Virus record (IMG/VR): IMGVR_UViG_3300050821_005524
Coordinates: 1 to 64,000 of that record
From: a virus
DNA length: 64,000 bases
Strand: one strand, 5' to 3'
Of this stretch, positions 16,243-24,837 are shown piece after piece. Position numbers and translations under genes: made by a program. How positions within the stretch are numbered: the first letter of the stretch is position 1; each line of letters opens with the position of its first letter. The notes below the pieces were generated by a model. That model was not told where the DNA came from, ran no database searches, and saw nothing but the letters and a program-made list of their open reading frames with translations.

Positions 16243-17468
16243 GAGTGATTACTTCCTGCGAAGTTTGCGGTAACCCTAACATTACCAATGATCCCCGCCT
16301 GCCGCATGTCCTGGATCTCGGGTCACATCCCCTGCAGGATGACCTTGTGCCGATCGGGGACGAACGTATCTGCAAGCGGTATCACATCGGGGTGCTGTTC
16401 TGTGAGACATGTAAGACCGCGCACCAGCGATACCAGCTGCCGCGCATGAAGTTGTTCCAGCCGGGGTATACCCACCGATCCAGCCAGACCAAGGATGTGC
16501 TCGACGGCATGGCCAACCTCGTCGATGAATACGAGGAGTTTTATGGGCCTGTGCACGGGTTGATGGTGCTTGATGTGGGCTGTAACGACGGCAGCCTGCT
16601 GGATGAGTTTAAGAGGCGCGGGGCGATTACGTTTGGCATAGATCCTACCGATGCCGCTCAGGAGGCAGCCCGGAAAGGGCACCCTGTCATCCAGGGGTTC
16701 TTCGATTCATTTTCCGCCAACGAAATCCTCTCTCGGTTCGGAGTGCCGGATATTGTCACGTTCACCAACGTGTTCGCCCACATTGAGCACCTGCCTGCCT
16801 TGATCGTGGCGCTGAACACGCTTACGAACCACCAAGCCAAGATCGTCATCGAGAACCACTACCTAGGAGCGGTCCTTGACAAAAACCAGTTTGACACGTT
16901 TTTTCATGAGCATATTCGTACTTATAGTTATACTTCCTTTCGTTATATTGCCGGTGCGCTTGGCATGGTCGTTGATCACACCACCTTTCCCAGCAGGTAC
17001 GGTGGAAACATCCGCGTGTTCCTCAACTCACAAGTTACCCGTACCCATAACGATGGACTGGAGTACGTCAGGAAGGCAGAACGAGACTTCGGGTTCGACC
17101 TGGCAAGAATGAACTCTTTCGTCAAGCAGTGGAAGATGAATAAGCGGCAGGAGATCAGGGAGCTGACGGAGCACGATGGGTCCATCTTCGCCCCCATCCC
17201 AGCTATCGCCCTGCCGGCTCGAGCACCCCTCTTGGTCAGCATGCTCGACATTGACCGGAACCATATTTCCGCGGTGTATCAAATACCGGGGTCCAAGAAG
17301 ATCGGGCACTACGTGCCGGGAACGCGGATACCGATTGTTTCCGACGAGGAGTTCCCATGGAGTTACGAGGGTCCTGTGCTTAACCTTGCCTGGCACATCC
17401 AGGACGAGATTGAGACCAGATATCGTTCCAAGGGGTTCAAGGGTAGTTTTATCCAGGTTATCCCTTAA
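16239..17468 (+). CDS. Sugar C-methyltransferase (SAM dependent)
   Basis: 409 residues from ATG 16239. The N-terminal zinc-binding part has CEVCGN and LFCETCKTAH. The SAM-binding Rossmann domain follows (LMVLDVGCNDGSLLDEF, about residues 115-131). The middle FFHEHIRTYSYTSFRYIAGA and the C-terminal region (RAPLLVSMLDID) match the Methyltransf_13/14 architecture of NDP-sugar C-methyltransferases such as those making branched sugars. With adjacent glycosyltransferases it suggests a methylated sugar is made or modified. Last gene of the cassette, followed by a terminator. Confidence 0.85.
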   Translation: MRVITSCEVCGNPNITNDPRLPHVLDLGSHPLQDDLVPIGDERICKRYHIGVLFCETCKTAHQRYQLPRMKLFQPGYTHRSSQTKDVLDGMANLVDEYEEFYGPVHGLMVLDVGCNDGSLLDEFKRRGAITFGIDPTDAAQEAARKGHPVIQGFFDSFSANEILSRFGVPDIVTFTNVFAHIEHLPALIVALNTLTNHQAKIVIENHYLGAVLDKNQFDTFFHEHIRTYSYTSFRYIAGALGMVVDHTTFPSRYGGNIRVFLNSQVTRTHNDGLEYVRKAERDFGFDLARMNSFVKQWKMNKRQEIRELTEHDGSIFAPIPAIALPARAPLLVSMLDIDRNHISAVYQIPGSKKIGHYVPGTRIPIVSDEEFPWSYEGPVLNLAWHIQDEIETRYRSKGFKGSFIQVIP

Positions 17469-17494
17469 GCCATTATTTACTACCCGGTAGTTAT

Positions 17495-17535
17495 ATCTCC
17501 CGAGAAGGCCTCCACGCCTTTTCGGGAGATTTTTT
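17495..17535 (+). terminator. Rho-independent terminator ending the carbohydrate cassette
   Basis: A 15-bp stem (17495-17509 with 17516-17530, one G-T pair), a six-base loop and five T residues. The T-run touches the ATG of the next gene at 17536. Confidence 0.9.
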
Positions 17536-17871
17536 ATGGCTAACAAGCAGTCTAAGGGCGGCAGTAACGTTTCCAGCGGTTCTGGCTCCAAGTCGGGCAA
17601 GAAGGACACTGGCAGCGTGGGCGACATGAACACGTCCGCCAAGGTGACCCACAACGAAACCTCGCACGACGTGACGTTCGCCAAGGGCGGCTCTACCCAC
17701 ATGTTCGGCGAGCAGGTTGCCGGCGAGCGTACTGGCTCCGACAAGTCGCCGTCCACTGGCAAGCCGGACAGCTCTGGGCCGGGCGCCGAGTTCGCCAAGG
17801 GCGGGTCGGGCAAGATGTTCGGGTTCGCCGGCTCCATGCCTGCCCGGGATGGCATTACGAGCGCACGCTAA
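17536..17871 (+). CDS. Small Gly/Ser-rich virion-associated protein
   Basis: 111 residues, low complexity, rich in Gly, Ser and Lys. It carries a repeated motif, FAKGGSTHMFGEQ and FAKGGSGKMFGF, about 40 residues apart. This motif occurs in small proteins beside the scaffold and capsid genes of related phages. An internal head or morphogenesis role is inferred. Stop and next start overlap (TAATG). Confidence 0.7.
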   Translation: MANKQSKGGSNVSSGSGSKSGKKDTGSVGDMNTSAKVTHNETSHDVTFAKGGSTHMFGEQVAGERTGSDKSPSTGKPDSSGPGAEFAKGGSGKMFGFAGSMPARDGITSAR

Positions 17872-18116
17872 TGGCGGGGCGCAGTGTAGCCATCAAGGGG
17901 GGCAAGGCCCCCATGTCTGTGCCGTCACCCAGCTCCGGGATGCACAATGATTTTGTGCTTGGGTCCCGCCCAGGGGTCCTCCGTGCCCCGCCGATTTCCC
18001 GCCCCCCGAACGTAAAGCCTGGAGCGGCTAGCACACGTAACTATGGCAAACCTGACCCGACGCAGCCGTTCGGTGCGCTGGGCGGCGGCAACACCGGCAT
18101 GGGGGGCCTCTCGTAA
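17871..18116 (+). CDS. Small Gly/Pro-rich head-region protein
   Basis: 81 residues, basic and rich in Gly, Pro and Ser, with no predicted domain. ATG overlaps the previous stop, and its own stop overlaps the next ATG. Three such small basic proteins in a row before the scaffold gene suggest minor head proteins. No family recognised. Confidence 0.6.
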   Translation: MAGRSVAIKGGKAPMSVPSPSSGMHNDFVLGSRPGVLRAPPISRPPNVKPGAASTRNYGKPDPTQPFGALGGGNTGMGGLS

Positions 18117-18346
18117 TGGCTTTCAAGAAAGACCTCACCCCTCTTTCCAAGGGCGGCTCGATCGTCAAACACAAGGGCAAGGGATCGGCCATGGCCGGCA
18201 TGCCTAATCGCTCGCAGATTGCCAATCTGGGCACCGCTCCCGGCGCCTCCATGAACAACTACGCTAAGGCTACTCCCATGGCACAGCCGACACCCGACGC
18301 CGCTCCTGGCATTGGTTCTGGGGATTGGTCTGGGAACGGTATGTAG
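18116..18346 (+). CDS. Small basic head-region protein
   Basis: 76 residues, starting MAFKKDLTPLSKGGSIVKHK. It shares the KGG-type segment with the protein at 17536 and is otherwise disordered (Ala, Pro, Gly, Met). Coupled to both neighbours by overlapping stop and start codons. No function known. Confidence 0.6.
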   Translation: MAFKKDLTPLSKGGSIVKHKGKGSAMAGMPNRSQIANLGTAPGASMNNYAKATPMAQPTPDAAPGIGSGDWSGNGM

Positions 18347-18582
18347 TGGCCGTCAATACCCAGACTCTTAGCGAGTGTATGGCCCGCTTCAAGAACCACG
18401 ACCCCCCGCTTTACGAGAAGTTCATCCGCGCCCTCGATGCCTACGTGAGCGAAGTTACCTTGGCGGTGTTAGACGCTCCACCCGAAACCGTTATGCAAGC
18501 CCAGGGGCGGGCTCAGACTGCCCACAAATTTTATAGGTTGTTCACGGAATTGGTCCGTGGGCCGAACGCGCCTTCACCGTAA
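18346..18582 (+). CDS. Conserved small helical protein
   Basis: 78 residues; GTG 18346 overlaps the previous stop (TAGTG). It is fully helical: LSECMARFKNHDPPLYEKFI, then a segment containing ALDAYVSEVTLAVLDAPPE and AQTAHKFYRLFTELV. I recall similar small proteins ahead of scaffold genes in podoviruses, without a named function. Confidence 0.65.
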   Translation: MAVNTQTLSECMARFKNHDPPLYEKFIRALDAYVSEVTLAVLDAPPETVMQAQGRAQTAHKFYRLFTELVRGPNAPSP

Positions 18583-18613
18583 TCCTACGCTGAACGCGAA
18601 CTAGGAGACCGCC

Positions 18614-19696
18614 ATGCCCGAAACCCAACCCCCGGTTGATGAAAACGTTATCGTCCCCGCCTCCGTGCGGCAAGCCGCTGAGGCTGCTGTAGCCGCCCAC
18701 AAGGCAGCGTATGGGGGTGGGGACGCCCCCGCGGCGCAACTAGAAGGTGTGCCCCCGCCAGTTTCCGAGCCTGTGGCGCAACCAGAAAGTGTGCCCCCGC
18801 CAGTTCTTGAGCCCCAGACGATAGCGCCACAGCCTACGCACCCACCGATACCGACACTCTCTAAGCCCGACGATAGGGCCGGCGTGGACCCGTCTAGCTG
18901 GGAGGGCCGCTACTACGCAATGGAGGGGCGCTTCCGCCAGTCCCAGATCTCCATTGGTCAGATGCAACAGCAGATGGCGGAACTCGGGGATGAGCTTGCC
19001 CGCGTAACGCAGGCCATGAATTCCCGGGCTTCTGTGCCGGAGTATCAGGCCCCTGCGCCGCAGGCCAAGTTCGTTACGGACGACGATGTCAAAACCTACG
19101 GGCCGGAACTTCTTGAGACGATCAAGCGTGCTGCCCTCGACGCCGTCCAGCCAGAGATTCAACAGGTTGCAAACCAGAATCGCCAGGTAAGTCAACGGGT
19201 TGCACAGACAGCGCAGGCTGCAATGTACCAGCAGCTCGACGCCCAGTGCCCTGAGTGGCGCAGCATTAATACCAATCCACGATTTAAAACGTGGTGCAAT
19301 TCACCAGATGTTTACTCTGGTCAGTTAAGAGGTCGATTGCTGAACGCTGCGGTTCAAGCGGCAAATGCCCCTAGGGCCATAGCGTTCTTCAAAGGCTTCC
19401 AGAACGAGGAAGTCGCCACGGGTAACGCGCCAGCGCCACAGCCCGAGCCGCAGGGGGTTCCCCCGGTGCCTCGTCAAGCTGCAGTAGCACTGGATACGCT
19501 CACTGCCCCTGGCAGGGCAAAGCCAGCGACCGGCGATACCGCCGTCACGTCTGCCGAAAAGCCATTCATCACCCGCGCTCAGATTTCGCAGTTCTACGCC
19601 GACGTTCGGCGTGGGGTCTATGCGGGCCGAGATGCGGACAAGAAAGAACTTGAACGCCGTCTCGAGGCTGCACAGCGCGAGGGACGGATCAGATAA
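18614..19696 (+). CDS. Scaffolding protein (predicted)
   Basis: 360 residues from ATG 18614 behind AGGAGA. The first 95 residues are Pro/Ala/Val-rich, with a repeated VPPPV motif. A coiled coil follows (FRQSQISIGQMQQQMAELGD), with helices in the middle. A second disordered linker comes near residue 280, and the C-terminus is charged and helical (ITRAQISQFYADVRRGVYAG...KKELERRLEAA). High Gln/Ala content, coiled coil, charged C-terminal helix and position just before the capsid gene all fit a scaffold. Confidence 0.78.
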   Translation: MPETQPPVDENVIVPASVRQAAEAAVAAHKAAYGGGDAPAAQLEGVPPPVSEPVAQPESVPPPVLEPQTIAPQPTHPPIPTLSKPDDRAGVDPSSWEGRYYAMEGRFRQSQISIGQMQQQMAELGDELARVTQAMNSRASVPEYQAPAPQAKFVTDDDVKTYGPELLETIKRAALDAVQPEIQQVANQNRQVSQRVAQTAQAAMYQQLDAQCPEWRSINTNPRFKTWCNSPDVYSGQLRGRLLNAAVQAANAPRAIAFFKGFQNEEVATGNAPAPQPEPQGVPPVPRQAAVALDTLTAPGRAKPATGDTAVTSAEKPFITRAQISQFYADVRRGVYAGRDADKKELERRLEAAQREGRIR

Positions 19697-19748
19697 ACCG
19701 GGGGCGGCCCACCAGCAAGGAAGTCGCTCCTAACAAGGAACGACTTCT

Positions 19749-20759
19749 ATGGGCATTCCTAGCTCAGGTTTTCCCGGCGCAACGTCGGGTTCTACCCCCG
19801 CTATCTACCCTGTTGGTAGCTCTGGCAACAGTCTCCAGTCGACGGGATTTATTCCGGAGATCTGGAGCGGCAAGCTTGTTGAGAAGTTCTACGCGAGCAC
19901 CGTTCTTGCTGCGATCTCGAACACCGATTACGAGGGCGAGATCAAAAACAAGGGCGATCGCGTCAAGATTCGCACCAAGCCCACCATCACGATCCACAAC
20001 TATTCGTCCGACGGTTTGCTTGGTCTCGACCGGCCGACCGGCGGCACCGTGGAACTCTACATCGGGAACGGCAAGTACTTCTCGCTGATCCTCGATGATG
20101 TGATGGAGATCCAGTCCGACCTTAACATCCTCTCGATGTGGTCTGACGACGCGGCCCAGCAGCTGAAGATCACCGTGGACCAGGACGTTCTGGACGGCAT
20201 CGTGGGCCAGATGGCCGCTGCCAACCAGGGCACTGCCGCGGGTGTCATCACTGGCTCCGTCAACCTTGGTGTCAAGGGTACGCCTTTGACTGTGGTTGGC
20301 CGTAACCCGGGTGCTGGACAGGTCGAGCTTCTCGACGTGCTCCTGCGCATGGGTCAGGTCCTGGACGAACAGAACATCCCGGAGGTCGGCCGCTGGGTCG
20401 TCATGCCGGCATGGGCTGGTCGCCAGATCAAGCAGAGCGAGCTTCGCCAGGCTTACCTGTCTGGTGACAGCGTGTCGATGTTGCGGAATGGCCGGCTTGG
20501 GATGGTGGATCGTTTCACGATCTACATTTCCAACCTCCTGCCGAACAACAGCACCGACAGCACCAACTTTGCTTCGGGTGAATGGCCGATCTTCGCTGGC
20601 CATGCACATGGCCTGACGTTTGCCAGCCAGATCAGTAAGGTTGAGACCCTGCGCTCGGAACTGACCTTCGGTCAGATTTTACGCGGTTTACAGGTATATG
20701 GATACCAGGTCGTGGACGGCAAGGCGCTCGTCCAAACCCAGGTAACCCCTGGCTCGTAA
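19749..20759 (+). CDS. Major capsid protein (N4-gp56/P22-coat type)
   Basis: 336 residues from ATG 19749. The order IPEIWSGKLVEKFYASTVLA, then an ISNTDYEGEIKNKGDRVKIR segment, then SLILDDVMEIQSDLNILSMW, VLLRMGQVLDEQNIPEVGRW and VVMPAW is characteristic of the N4-gp56-type major capsid family with HK97 fold. Length is normal. It follows the scaffold gene and is closed by a terminator. Confidence 0.93.
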   Translation: MGIPSSGFPGATSGSTPAIYPVGSSGNSLQSTGFIPEIWSGKLVEKFYASTVLAAISNTDYEGEIKNKGDRVKIRTKPTITIHNYSSDGLLGLDRPTGGTVELYIGNGKYFSLILDDVMEIQSDLNILSMWSDDAAQQLKITVDQDVLDGIVGQMAAANQGTAAGVITGSVNLGVKGTPLTVVGRNPGAGQVELLDVLLRMGQVLDEQNIPEVGRWVVMPAWAGRQIKQSELRQAYLSGDSVSMLRNGRLGMVDRFTIYISNLLPNNSTDSTNFASGEWPIFAGHAHGLTFASQISKVETLRSELTFGQILRGLQVYGYQVVDGKALVQTQVTPGS

Positions 20760-20787
20760 ACCACATCTACCTACTTGACATCTCCAG

Positions 20788-20820
20788 CCGCCGCGATTAA
20801 GTTCGCGGCGGTTCATTTTT
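20788..20820 (+). terminator. Terminator after the capsid gene, overlapping a promoter-like sequence
   Basis: Stem CCGCCGCGA (20788-20796) with TCGCGGCGG (20803-20811), a six-base loop and a T-rich tail. A TTGACA-N17-TAAGTT sequence (20775-20803) overlaps it, its -10 being the hairpin loop. Partial termination plus a fresh start would let capsid mRNA exceed downstream mRNA. Confidence 0.8.
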
Positions 20821-20833
20821 AATGGAGACTGTC

Positions 20834-21316
20834 ATGGGAATTACTGACCCTGTAAAACGAGCCGAGTATATGCGCGAGTACCGCGCAAAGAACCATGAGC
20901 GCATACGCGAGCGTGACCGGATTGCCGAACGGAAGTACTACGAGAACAACAAAGAAAAGATCCAAGAGAATCAAAGGGCCCACAGGGCTAAAAATATAGA
21001 CCGGTACCGCGAGTACAATGCACGGTGGCACCGCGAGAACCGGGCGAAGAACCCCAAAAAGGTGCGAGATATGCACCTGCGTAGTTCCTACGGCATTACC
21101 CTTGAGGAGTTTGGAAAGCTTCTAGTTGCCCAGAATGGGAAGTGTGGAGTGTGTGGGACAGAAACCCCAGGTGGTACCGGGTGGCACCTAGACCACTCTC
21201 ACACCACAGGAGGCGTCAGAGGCATCCTCTGTACGAAATGCAATACCGGTGGGGGCCTCTTTAATGACGATCCCGACCTCCTCCGTAAAGCCGTGGAATG
21301 GTTCAGCAAACCTTAA
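20834..21316 (+). CDS. HNH endonuclease, endonuclease VII type (copy 2)
   Basis: 160 residues. I start at ATG 20834 behind GGAG; ATG 20822 is upstream in frame but lies on the ribosome site. The first 90 residues are a highly charged helix with repeated KN/REN/RY motifs. The nuclease follows: SYGITLEEFGKLLVAQNGKC, CGVCG, HLDHSHTTGGVRGILCTKCN and a closing LLRKAVEWF. It sits alone between the capsid terminator and the connector genes, as a mobile insertion would. Confidence 0.88.
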   Translation: MGITDPVKRAEYMREYRAKNHERIRERDRIAERKYYENNKEKIQENQRAHRAKNIDRYREYNARWHRENRAKNPKKVRDMHLRSSYGITLEEFGKLLVAQNGKCGVCGTETPGGTGWHLDHSHTTGGVRGILCTKCNTGGGLFNDDPDLLRKAVEWFSKP

Positions 21317-21362
21317 CTTCCTACCCCCATGTTGAAACCCAGGCAAACACTGGGCTTTCACC

Positions 21363-21767
21363 ATGGCAGCGGACGAGCTTTGTAGCGTACAGGACTACAT
21401 TACGGATGTCCGTACGATCCTTCTCGATAAGACGCCGCCGTATCGCTACGACGATGACAGCCTGGTCACGTCCCTGAACATCGCCATGCTGGAGGTCCGC
21501 CGGCTTCGCCCGGACCTCCTCGTGTGCCGGTACCATACCCGCGTGCCGCAGTTTGACACCGTCAGCGGCGAACAGGTGCCGATCGAGCCCCAGTTCCGCA
21601 TGGGGGTAACATACGGCATCGCCGCCCACGCCCTTCTGCGGGATGAGGAGGACGTGCAGGATTCCCGCGCGAATACCTTCCTTGAACGTTTCCACGATAT
21701 CCTGGTTGGCGTTCGTCCCTCCCCGATCCAGGGGGGTACCCCCACGCCTGAGCAGGTGAAGAAGTAA
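21363..21767 (+). CDS. Head-tail adaptor protein (predicted)
   Basis: 134 residues from ATG 21363. DELCSVQDYITDVRTILLDK and YDDDSLVTSLNIAMLEVRRL form helical hairpins, and FRMGVTYGIAAHALLRDEED continues the bundle. It fits the small helical adaptor placed just after the capsid in podoviruses, which extends the portal. Two bases separate it from the next gene. Confidence 0.7.
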   Translation: MAADELCSVQDYITDVRTILLDKTPPYRYDDDSLVTSLNIAMLEVRRLRPDLLVCRYHTRVPQFDTVSGEQVPIEPQFRMGVTYGIAAHALLRDEEDVQDSRANTFLERFHDILVGVRPSPIQGGTPTPEQVKK

Positions 21768-21768
21768 C

Positions 21769-22422
21769 ATGCCTAACCTCGAGCGCCACACGTTCGACAT
21801 GCTGATGAACGAGGCCCGGATCAAGCTTCCGGGGTCGTCCGATGGCGGCATTAAGCTCGAGCTGTACGCCGTTATGAAGGAGTTCATGGCGGACAGTGGT
21901 GCGTGGACGGAGGACATACAGTTTACCGCCCTGCCGAACATCACCATGTACACGATCACCCCACAGTGCGGCGGTCAGATCATCAATCTTGTGGGCGTGT
22001 GGGACGACAAGCTGATCCCTATCCCGGCCTTCATGCCGCAGTTCGGCGTAATCCAGCTGGTGAACCAGGCGTCCACCACGCCGAACCAGCCGCTATGGAC
22101 GGCGCGAGTAACCAAGAATATTACACTGCCCACCACGCGGGATGATGTTCCCGTCGCCCCGGACTGGATACTAACGGTATACAGCGTGCACATTCTAGAC
22201 GGCCTGCTGGGCAAGATGATGGGGCAGCAGGCCAAGTCGTTTAGCAATGACAAAATGGCGGCTTACCACCTCAAGCGTTTCCGCACTGGCATTCAGATTG
22301 CTCGCACGGCGGCTGTACGCCAGAATACCAAGGGTGCCCAGGAATGGGCGTACCCGCGAGGGTGGACAACTTCAACGCAACGTGGCGGGGTTAGCACCGC
22401 CTGGCCGACGAGGGCGTTCTAA
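21769..22422 (+). CDS. Structural protein, probable neck/adaptor component
   Basis: 217 residues from ATG 21769. An N-terminal helix (DMLMNEARIKLPGSSDGGIK) is followed by a beta-rich middle (PNITMYTITPQCGGQIINLV) and a basic helical C-terminus (MAAYHLKRFRTGIQIARTAA). The layout and place fit proteins between adaptor and tail genes in this phage type. Exact homology not claimed. Stop overlaps the next ATG. Confidence 0.65.
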   Translation: MPNLERHTFDMLMNEARIKLPGSSDGGIKLELYAVMKEFMADSGAWTEDIQFTALPNITMYTITPQCGGQIINLVGVWDDKLIPIPAFMPQFGVIQLVNQASTTPNQPLWTARVTKNITLPTTRDDVPVAPDWILTVYSVHILDGLLGKMMGQQAKSFSNDKMAAYHLKRFRTGIQIARTAAVRQNTKGAQEWAYPRGWTTSTQRGGVSTAWPTRAF

Positions 22423-22823
22423 TGTACGGGTCATGCTGCGGCCATCCTCCTTCCAGTGCACACGTTAAGATCGTTACAGCGTCCAACGCCACGTTTAACG
22501 AGGCGTACCAGTTCGACCCCCCGCAGCCGGGGGTAACCCCGCCGGTGTGGACGCTGTACAACCACTTCCGCTTGGACGTAAAGACGGCTTACGGCCAGCC
22601 AACGCCCCTGTGCTCGTTTACAACGGCTGCGGGACAGATTGTTATCGACGACCCGGTGCAGCGGGTCATTCACTTCGTTGTGCCGGAGACTTCCATCGTG
22701 CCGCCGCTGATCCCCGGAACGTTCGTCTACGACCTCATCATGTACGACGACAGCGTGCCGGCTATCCGCGTGCCACTTATGCACGGAGAGTTCATCGTCA
22801 CCACTGGCGTGACGGGAGGTTAG
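22422..22823 (+). CDS. Small beta-sandwich neck/tail protein
   Basis: 133 residues, mostly predicted beta strands. [37 protein letters not shown] and [20 protein letters not shown] are typical of the Ig-like proteins that collar phage tails, and the end [11 protein letters not shown] fits too. It is one of several beta-sandwich proteins before the fibre genes. Function inferred from fold and place. Confidence 0.62.
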   Translation: MYGSCCGHPPSSAHVKIVTASNATFNEAYQFDPPQPGVTPPVWTLYNHFRLDVKTAYGQPTPLCSFTTAAGQIVIDDPVQRVIHFVVPETSIVPPLIPGTFVYDLIMYDDSVPAIRVPLMHGEFIVTTGVTGG

Positions 22824-22824
22824 G

Positions 22825-23364
22825 ATGACAAGTTTTGTTCAAGGCCCGTCACCCGTCTACGCCAGACCGATTGTCGTGGTTGTAGGCCCTACGGGTCCAC
22901 TTGGCAGCCCTACAGGGCCTACGGGTAACACGGGCCCTACGGGTATTACAGGTGCGGTCGGGACCGGACCTACCGGGTCTACCGGCGTAACCGGGTGCAC
23001 TGGCAAACAAGGGCTTACCGGCCCAACCGGTGTGACGGGCCCCCCCGGCGGCACACAGACAGGGTCTACAGGAACCGCTGGCCCTGCCGGTCCTACGGGG
23101 CCAACCAGTTTCACTGGCGCAACCGGTTCGTCGGGCTACGTCGAACTCGGCAACGTGGTCATCAACTGGGGTTCGGCGGCGAGTGCCACCGGAGGCGGCG
23201 CAACGGGTACGTTCGCCCTCGCTTACACCGACGCCGTTCCGCGGGTCACGTTAGGCCTTACCGGCGCCACGGGGGCATGGGTGTCTTCGTTGTCCAAGAC
23301 CGGGCTGGTTATCACGTCGGCAAACGGCACCCCCACCGTGGCGTATATAGCGGCGGGGTCATAG
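22825..23364 (+). CDS. Collagen-like fibre with gp53-like C-terminal domain
   Basis: 179 residues. A short N-cap ([19 protein letters not shown]) leads to about 85 residues of Gly-X-Y triplets. The globular end ([20 protein letters not shown], then [13 protein letters not shown] and VAYIAAGS) has the layout of the gp53-like tail-fibre C-terminal domain, which folds like an H-type lectin. It could bind host surface glycans. It joins the collagen stalk to a receptor-binding tip. Confidence 0.8.
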   Translation: MTSFVQGPSPVYARPIVVVVGPTGPLGSPTGPTGNTGPTGITGAVGTGPTGSTGVTGCTGKQGLTGPTGVTGPPGGTQTGSTGTAGPAGPTGPTSFTGATGSSGYVELGNVVINWGSAASATGGGATGTFALAYTDAVPRVTLGLTGATGAWVSSLSKTGLVITSANGTPTVAYIAAGS

Positions 23365-23365
23365 C

Positions 23366-23524
23366 ATGAGCTGGGCCCCCCGCACGCCGGTAGACATAGA
23401 CGTGGCGCCTGAGTTGCCCGACATGTATGCGGAGCCCATGCCTGTTGTAGTGGTGGCATACGGCGACCAGAAGATCGAGGCGCTAGGCGAGGACCAGACC
23501 ATTATAGCCACAAGGGTTCCGTAA
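23366..23524 (+). CDS. Small acidic protein between fibre genes
   Basis: 52 residues ([20 protein letters not shown]...). ATG 23366 follows the previous stop by one base, and TAA 23522-23524 overlaps the next ATG (TAATG). The exact fit between two genes, in the same strand, is the main support. It is acidic, with a [20 protein letters not shown] beta segment. No family recognised. Confidence 0.6.
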   Translation: MSWAPRTPVDIDVAPELPDMYAEPMPVVVVAYGDQKIEALGEDQTIIATRVP

Positions 23525-24828
23525 TGCTGCTCGCCACCATTAACCAGACTGTCGGCCAGCGCCTGCGCTTAGACGTGGACTATCGCGATTGGCTGGTATT
23601 CGGCGAAGTCCTTACGGGGGTAAGGTGTACTGTTGACGCCGGCACAGCGACAGTTGACACAATCGTTCTTTCTCCAGATAAAAAGTCGGTCAGCTTTTTC
23701 CTAGTGAACGGAACACCGGGCGACCGGTTCAATATTATCGTGGAGGCGGATACATCGTTGACACAAATTCGCTTCGACCACATCGAAGTGTTTGTCGAGA
23801 CTAACGGTGGTCCTGTTGTCACTTCCCCCAATAACACCGTTACATATCTTTCAATCTTAGGTCCTACAGGGCCGACAGGACCTACCGGGGCTACGGGTTC
23901 TACCGGTATTCCGGGAACCGCAGTAAATACGGGTGCTACGGGGAACACCGGGCCGACCGGCCCAACGGGTGCGTCTGGGCCAACCGGCACCCCCGGCGGT
24001 GCCGCCAACACGGGGGCTACCGGGTTTACAGGGCCCACCGGTAGTACCGGGTCCACGGGGTTACAGGGAGCCGCGAGCACGGTAACAGGGCCTACCGGTA
24101 ACACGGGGCCCACTGGAAGTACGGGGGCGCAAGGGGCGGCCAGCACAGTCACTGGACCCACGGGTAATACGGGTCCGACCGGAAGTACAGGGTCAACTGG
24201 TGCCCCTGGGTCTGCGTCTACCACCGGTGCGACGGGTAACACGGGCCCAACAGGGTCGACCGGTTCGCAGGGTGCGGCCAGCACGGTAACAGGCCCCACC
24301 GGGTACACCGGGCCGACAGGGTTTACTGGAGCCATTGGGGCGGCAAGCACGATTACAGGGCCCACAGGTTACACCGGACCGACCGGAAATACGGGTCCGA
24401 CCGGAATTACAGGTCCAACGGGCACCGGTGTAACATCCGATTTGATTTTTGTTATAGACGGCGGCGGCTCGGCCATAACAGTGGGAACCACTGGGCAGTC
24501 TGGGTCAGCCGGCCCGAAGGGTTATCTCCCTGTCGATTTTGCCGCCACCATAAATCAGGTCGAGCTTCTTGCTGATCAGAACGGCTCGATCGTGGTGGAT
24601 ATTTATAAAACCACTTATTCCAACTTTAACCCTGGCACCCATCCCATCCAGTCGGACAGCATAACTGCTTCAGCGGTTCCAACGATATCATCATCGTATA
24701 AGGCTCAGGACAGTACACTGACTGGATGGACAACTGCCATATCTGCTGGCGATATTTTAGGGTATTTCGTTAAAGGCTGTACATCAATTACCCGCTGCAC
24801 CGTGGGGTTGAAGGTCACGCGCACGTAG
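23524..24828 (+). CDS. Large collagen-like tail fibre
   Basis: 434 residues. Residues 1-110 are an Ig-like adaptor domain ([40 protein letters not shown]) that also exists alone in the gene at 25549. About 190 residues of Gly-X-Y triplets follow, with repeating '[20 protein letters not shown]'-type blocks. The C-terminal 130 residues ([40 protein letters not shown]) form a beta-rich tip common in phage fibres. It is the longest collagen fibre in the window. Confidence 0.87.
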   Translation: MLLATINQTVGQRLRLDVDYRDWLVFGEVLTGVRCTVDAGTATVDTIVLSPDKKSVSFFLVNGTPGDRFNIIVEADTSLTQIRFDHIEVFVETNGGPVVTSPNNTVTYLSILGPTGPTGPTGATGSTGIPGTAVNTGATGNTGPTGPTGASGPTGTPGGAANTGATGFTGPTGSTGSTGLQGAASTVTGPTGNTGPTGSTGAQGAASTVTGPTGNTGPTGSTGSTGAPGSASTTGATGNTGPTGSTGSQGAASTVTGPTGYTGPTGFTGAIGAASTITGPTGYTGPTGNTGPTGITGPTGTGVTSDLIFVIDGGGSAITVGTTGQSGSAGPKGYLPVDFAATINQVELLADQNGSIVVDIYKTTYSNFNPGTHPIQSDSITASAVPTISSSYKAQDSTLTGWTTAISAGDILGYFVKGCTSITRCTVGLKVTRT

Positions 24829-24837
24829 GGGTAGTAT

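Noticed and set aside
10061-24428. Repeat arrays that might be taken for CRISPR or satellite DNA
   Set aside because: The repeats are in-frame coding units without unique spacers of constant length, and no cas genes are near.
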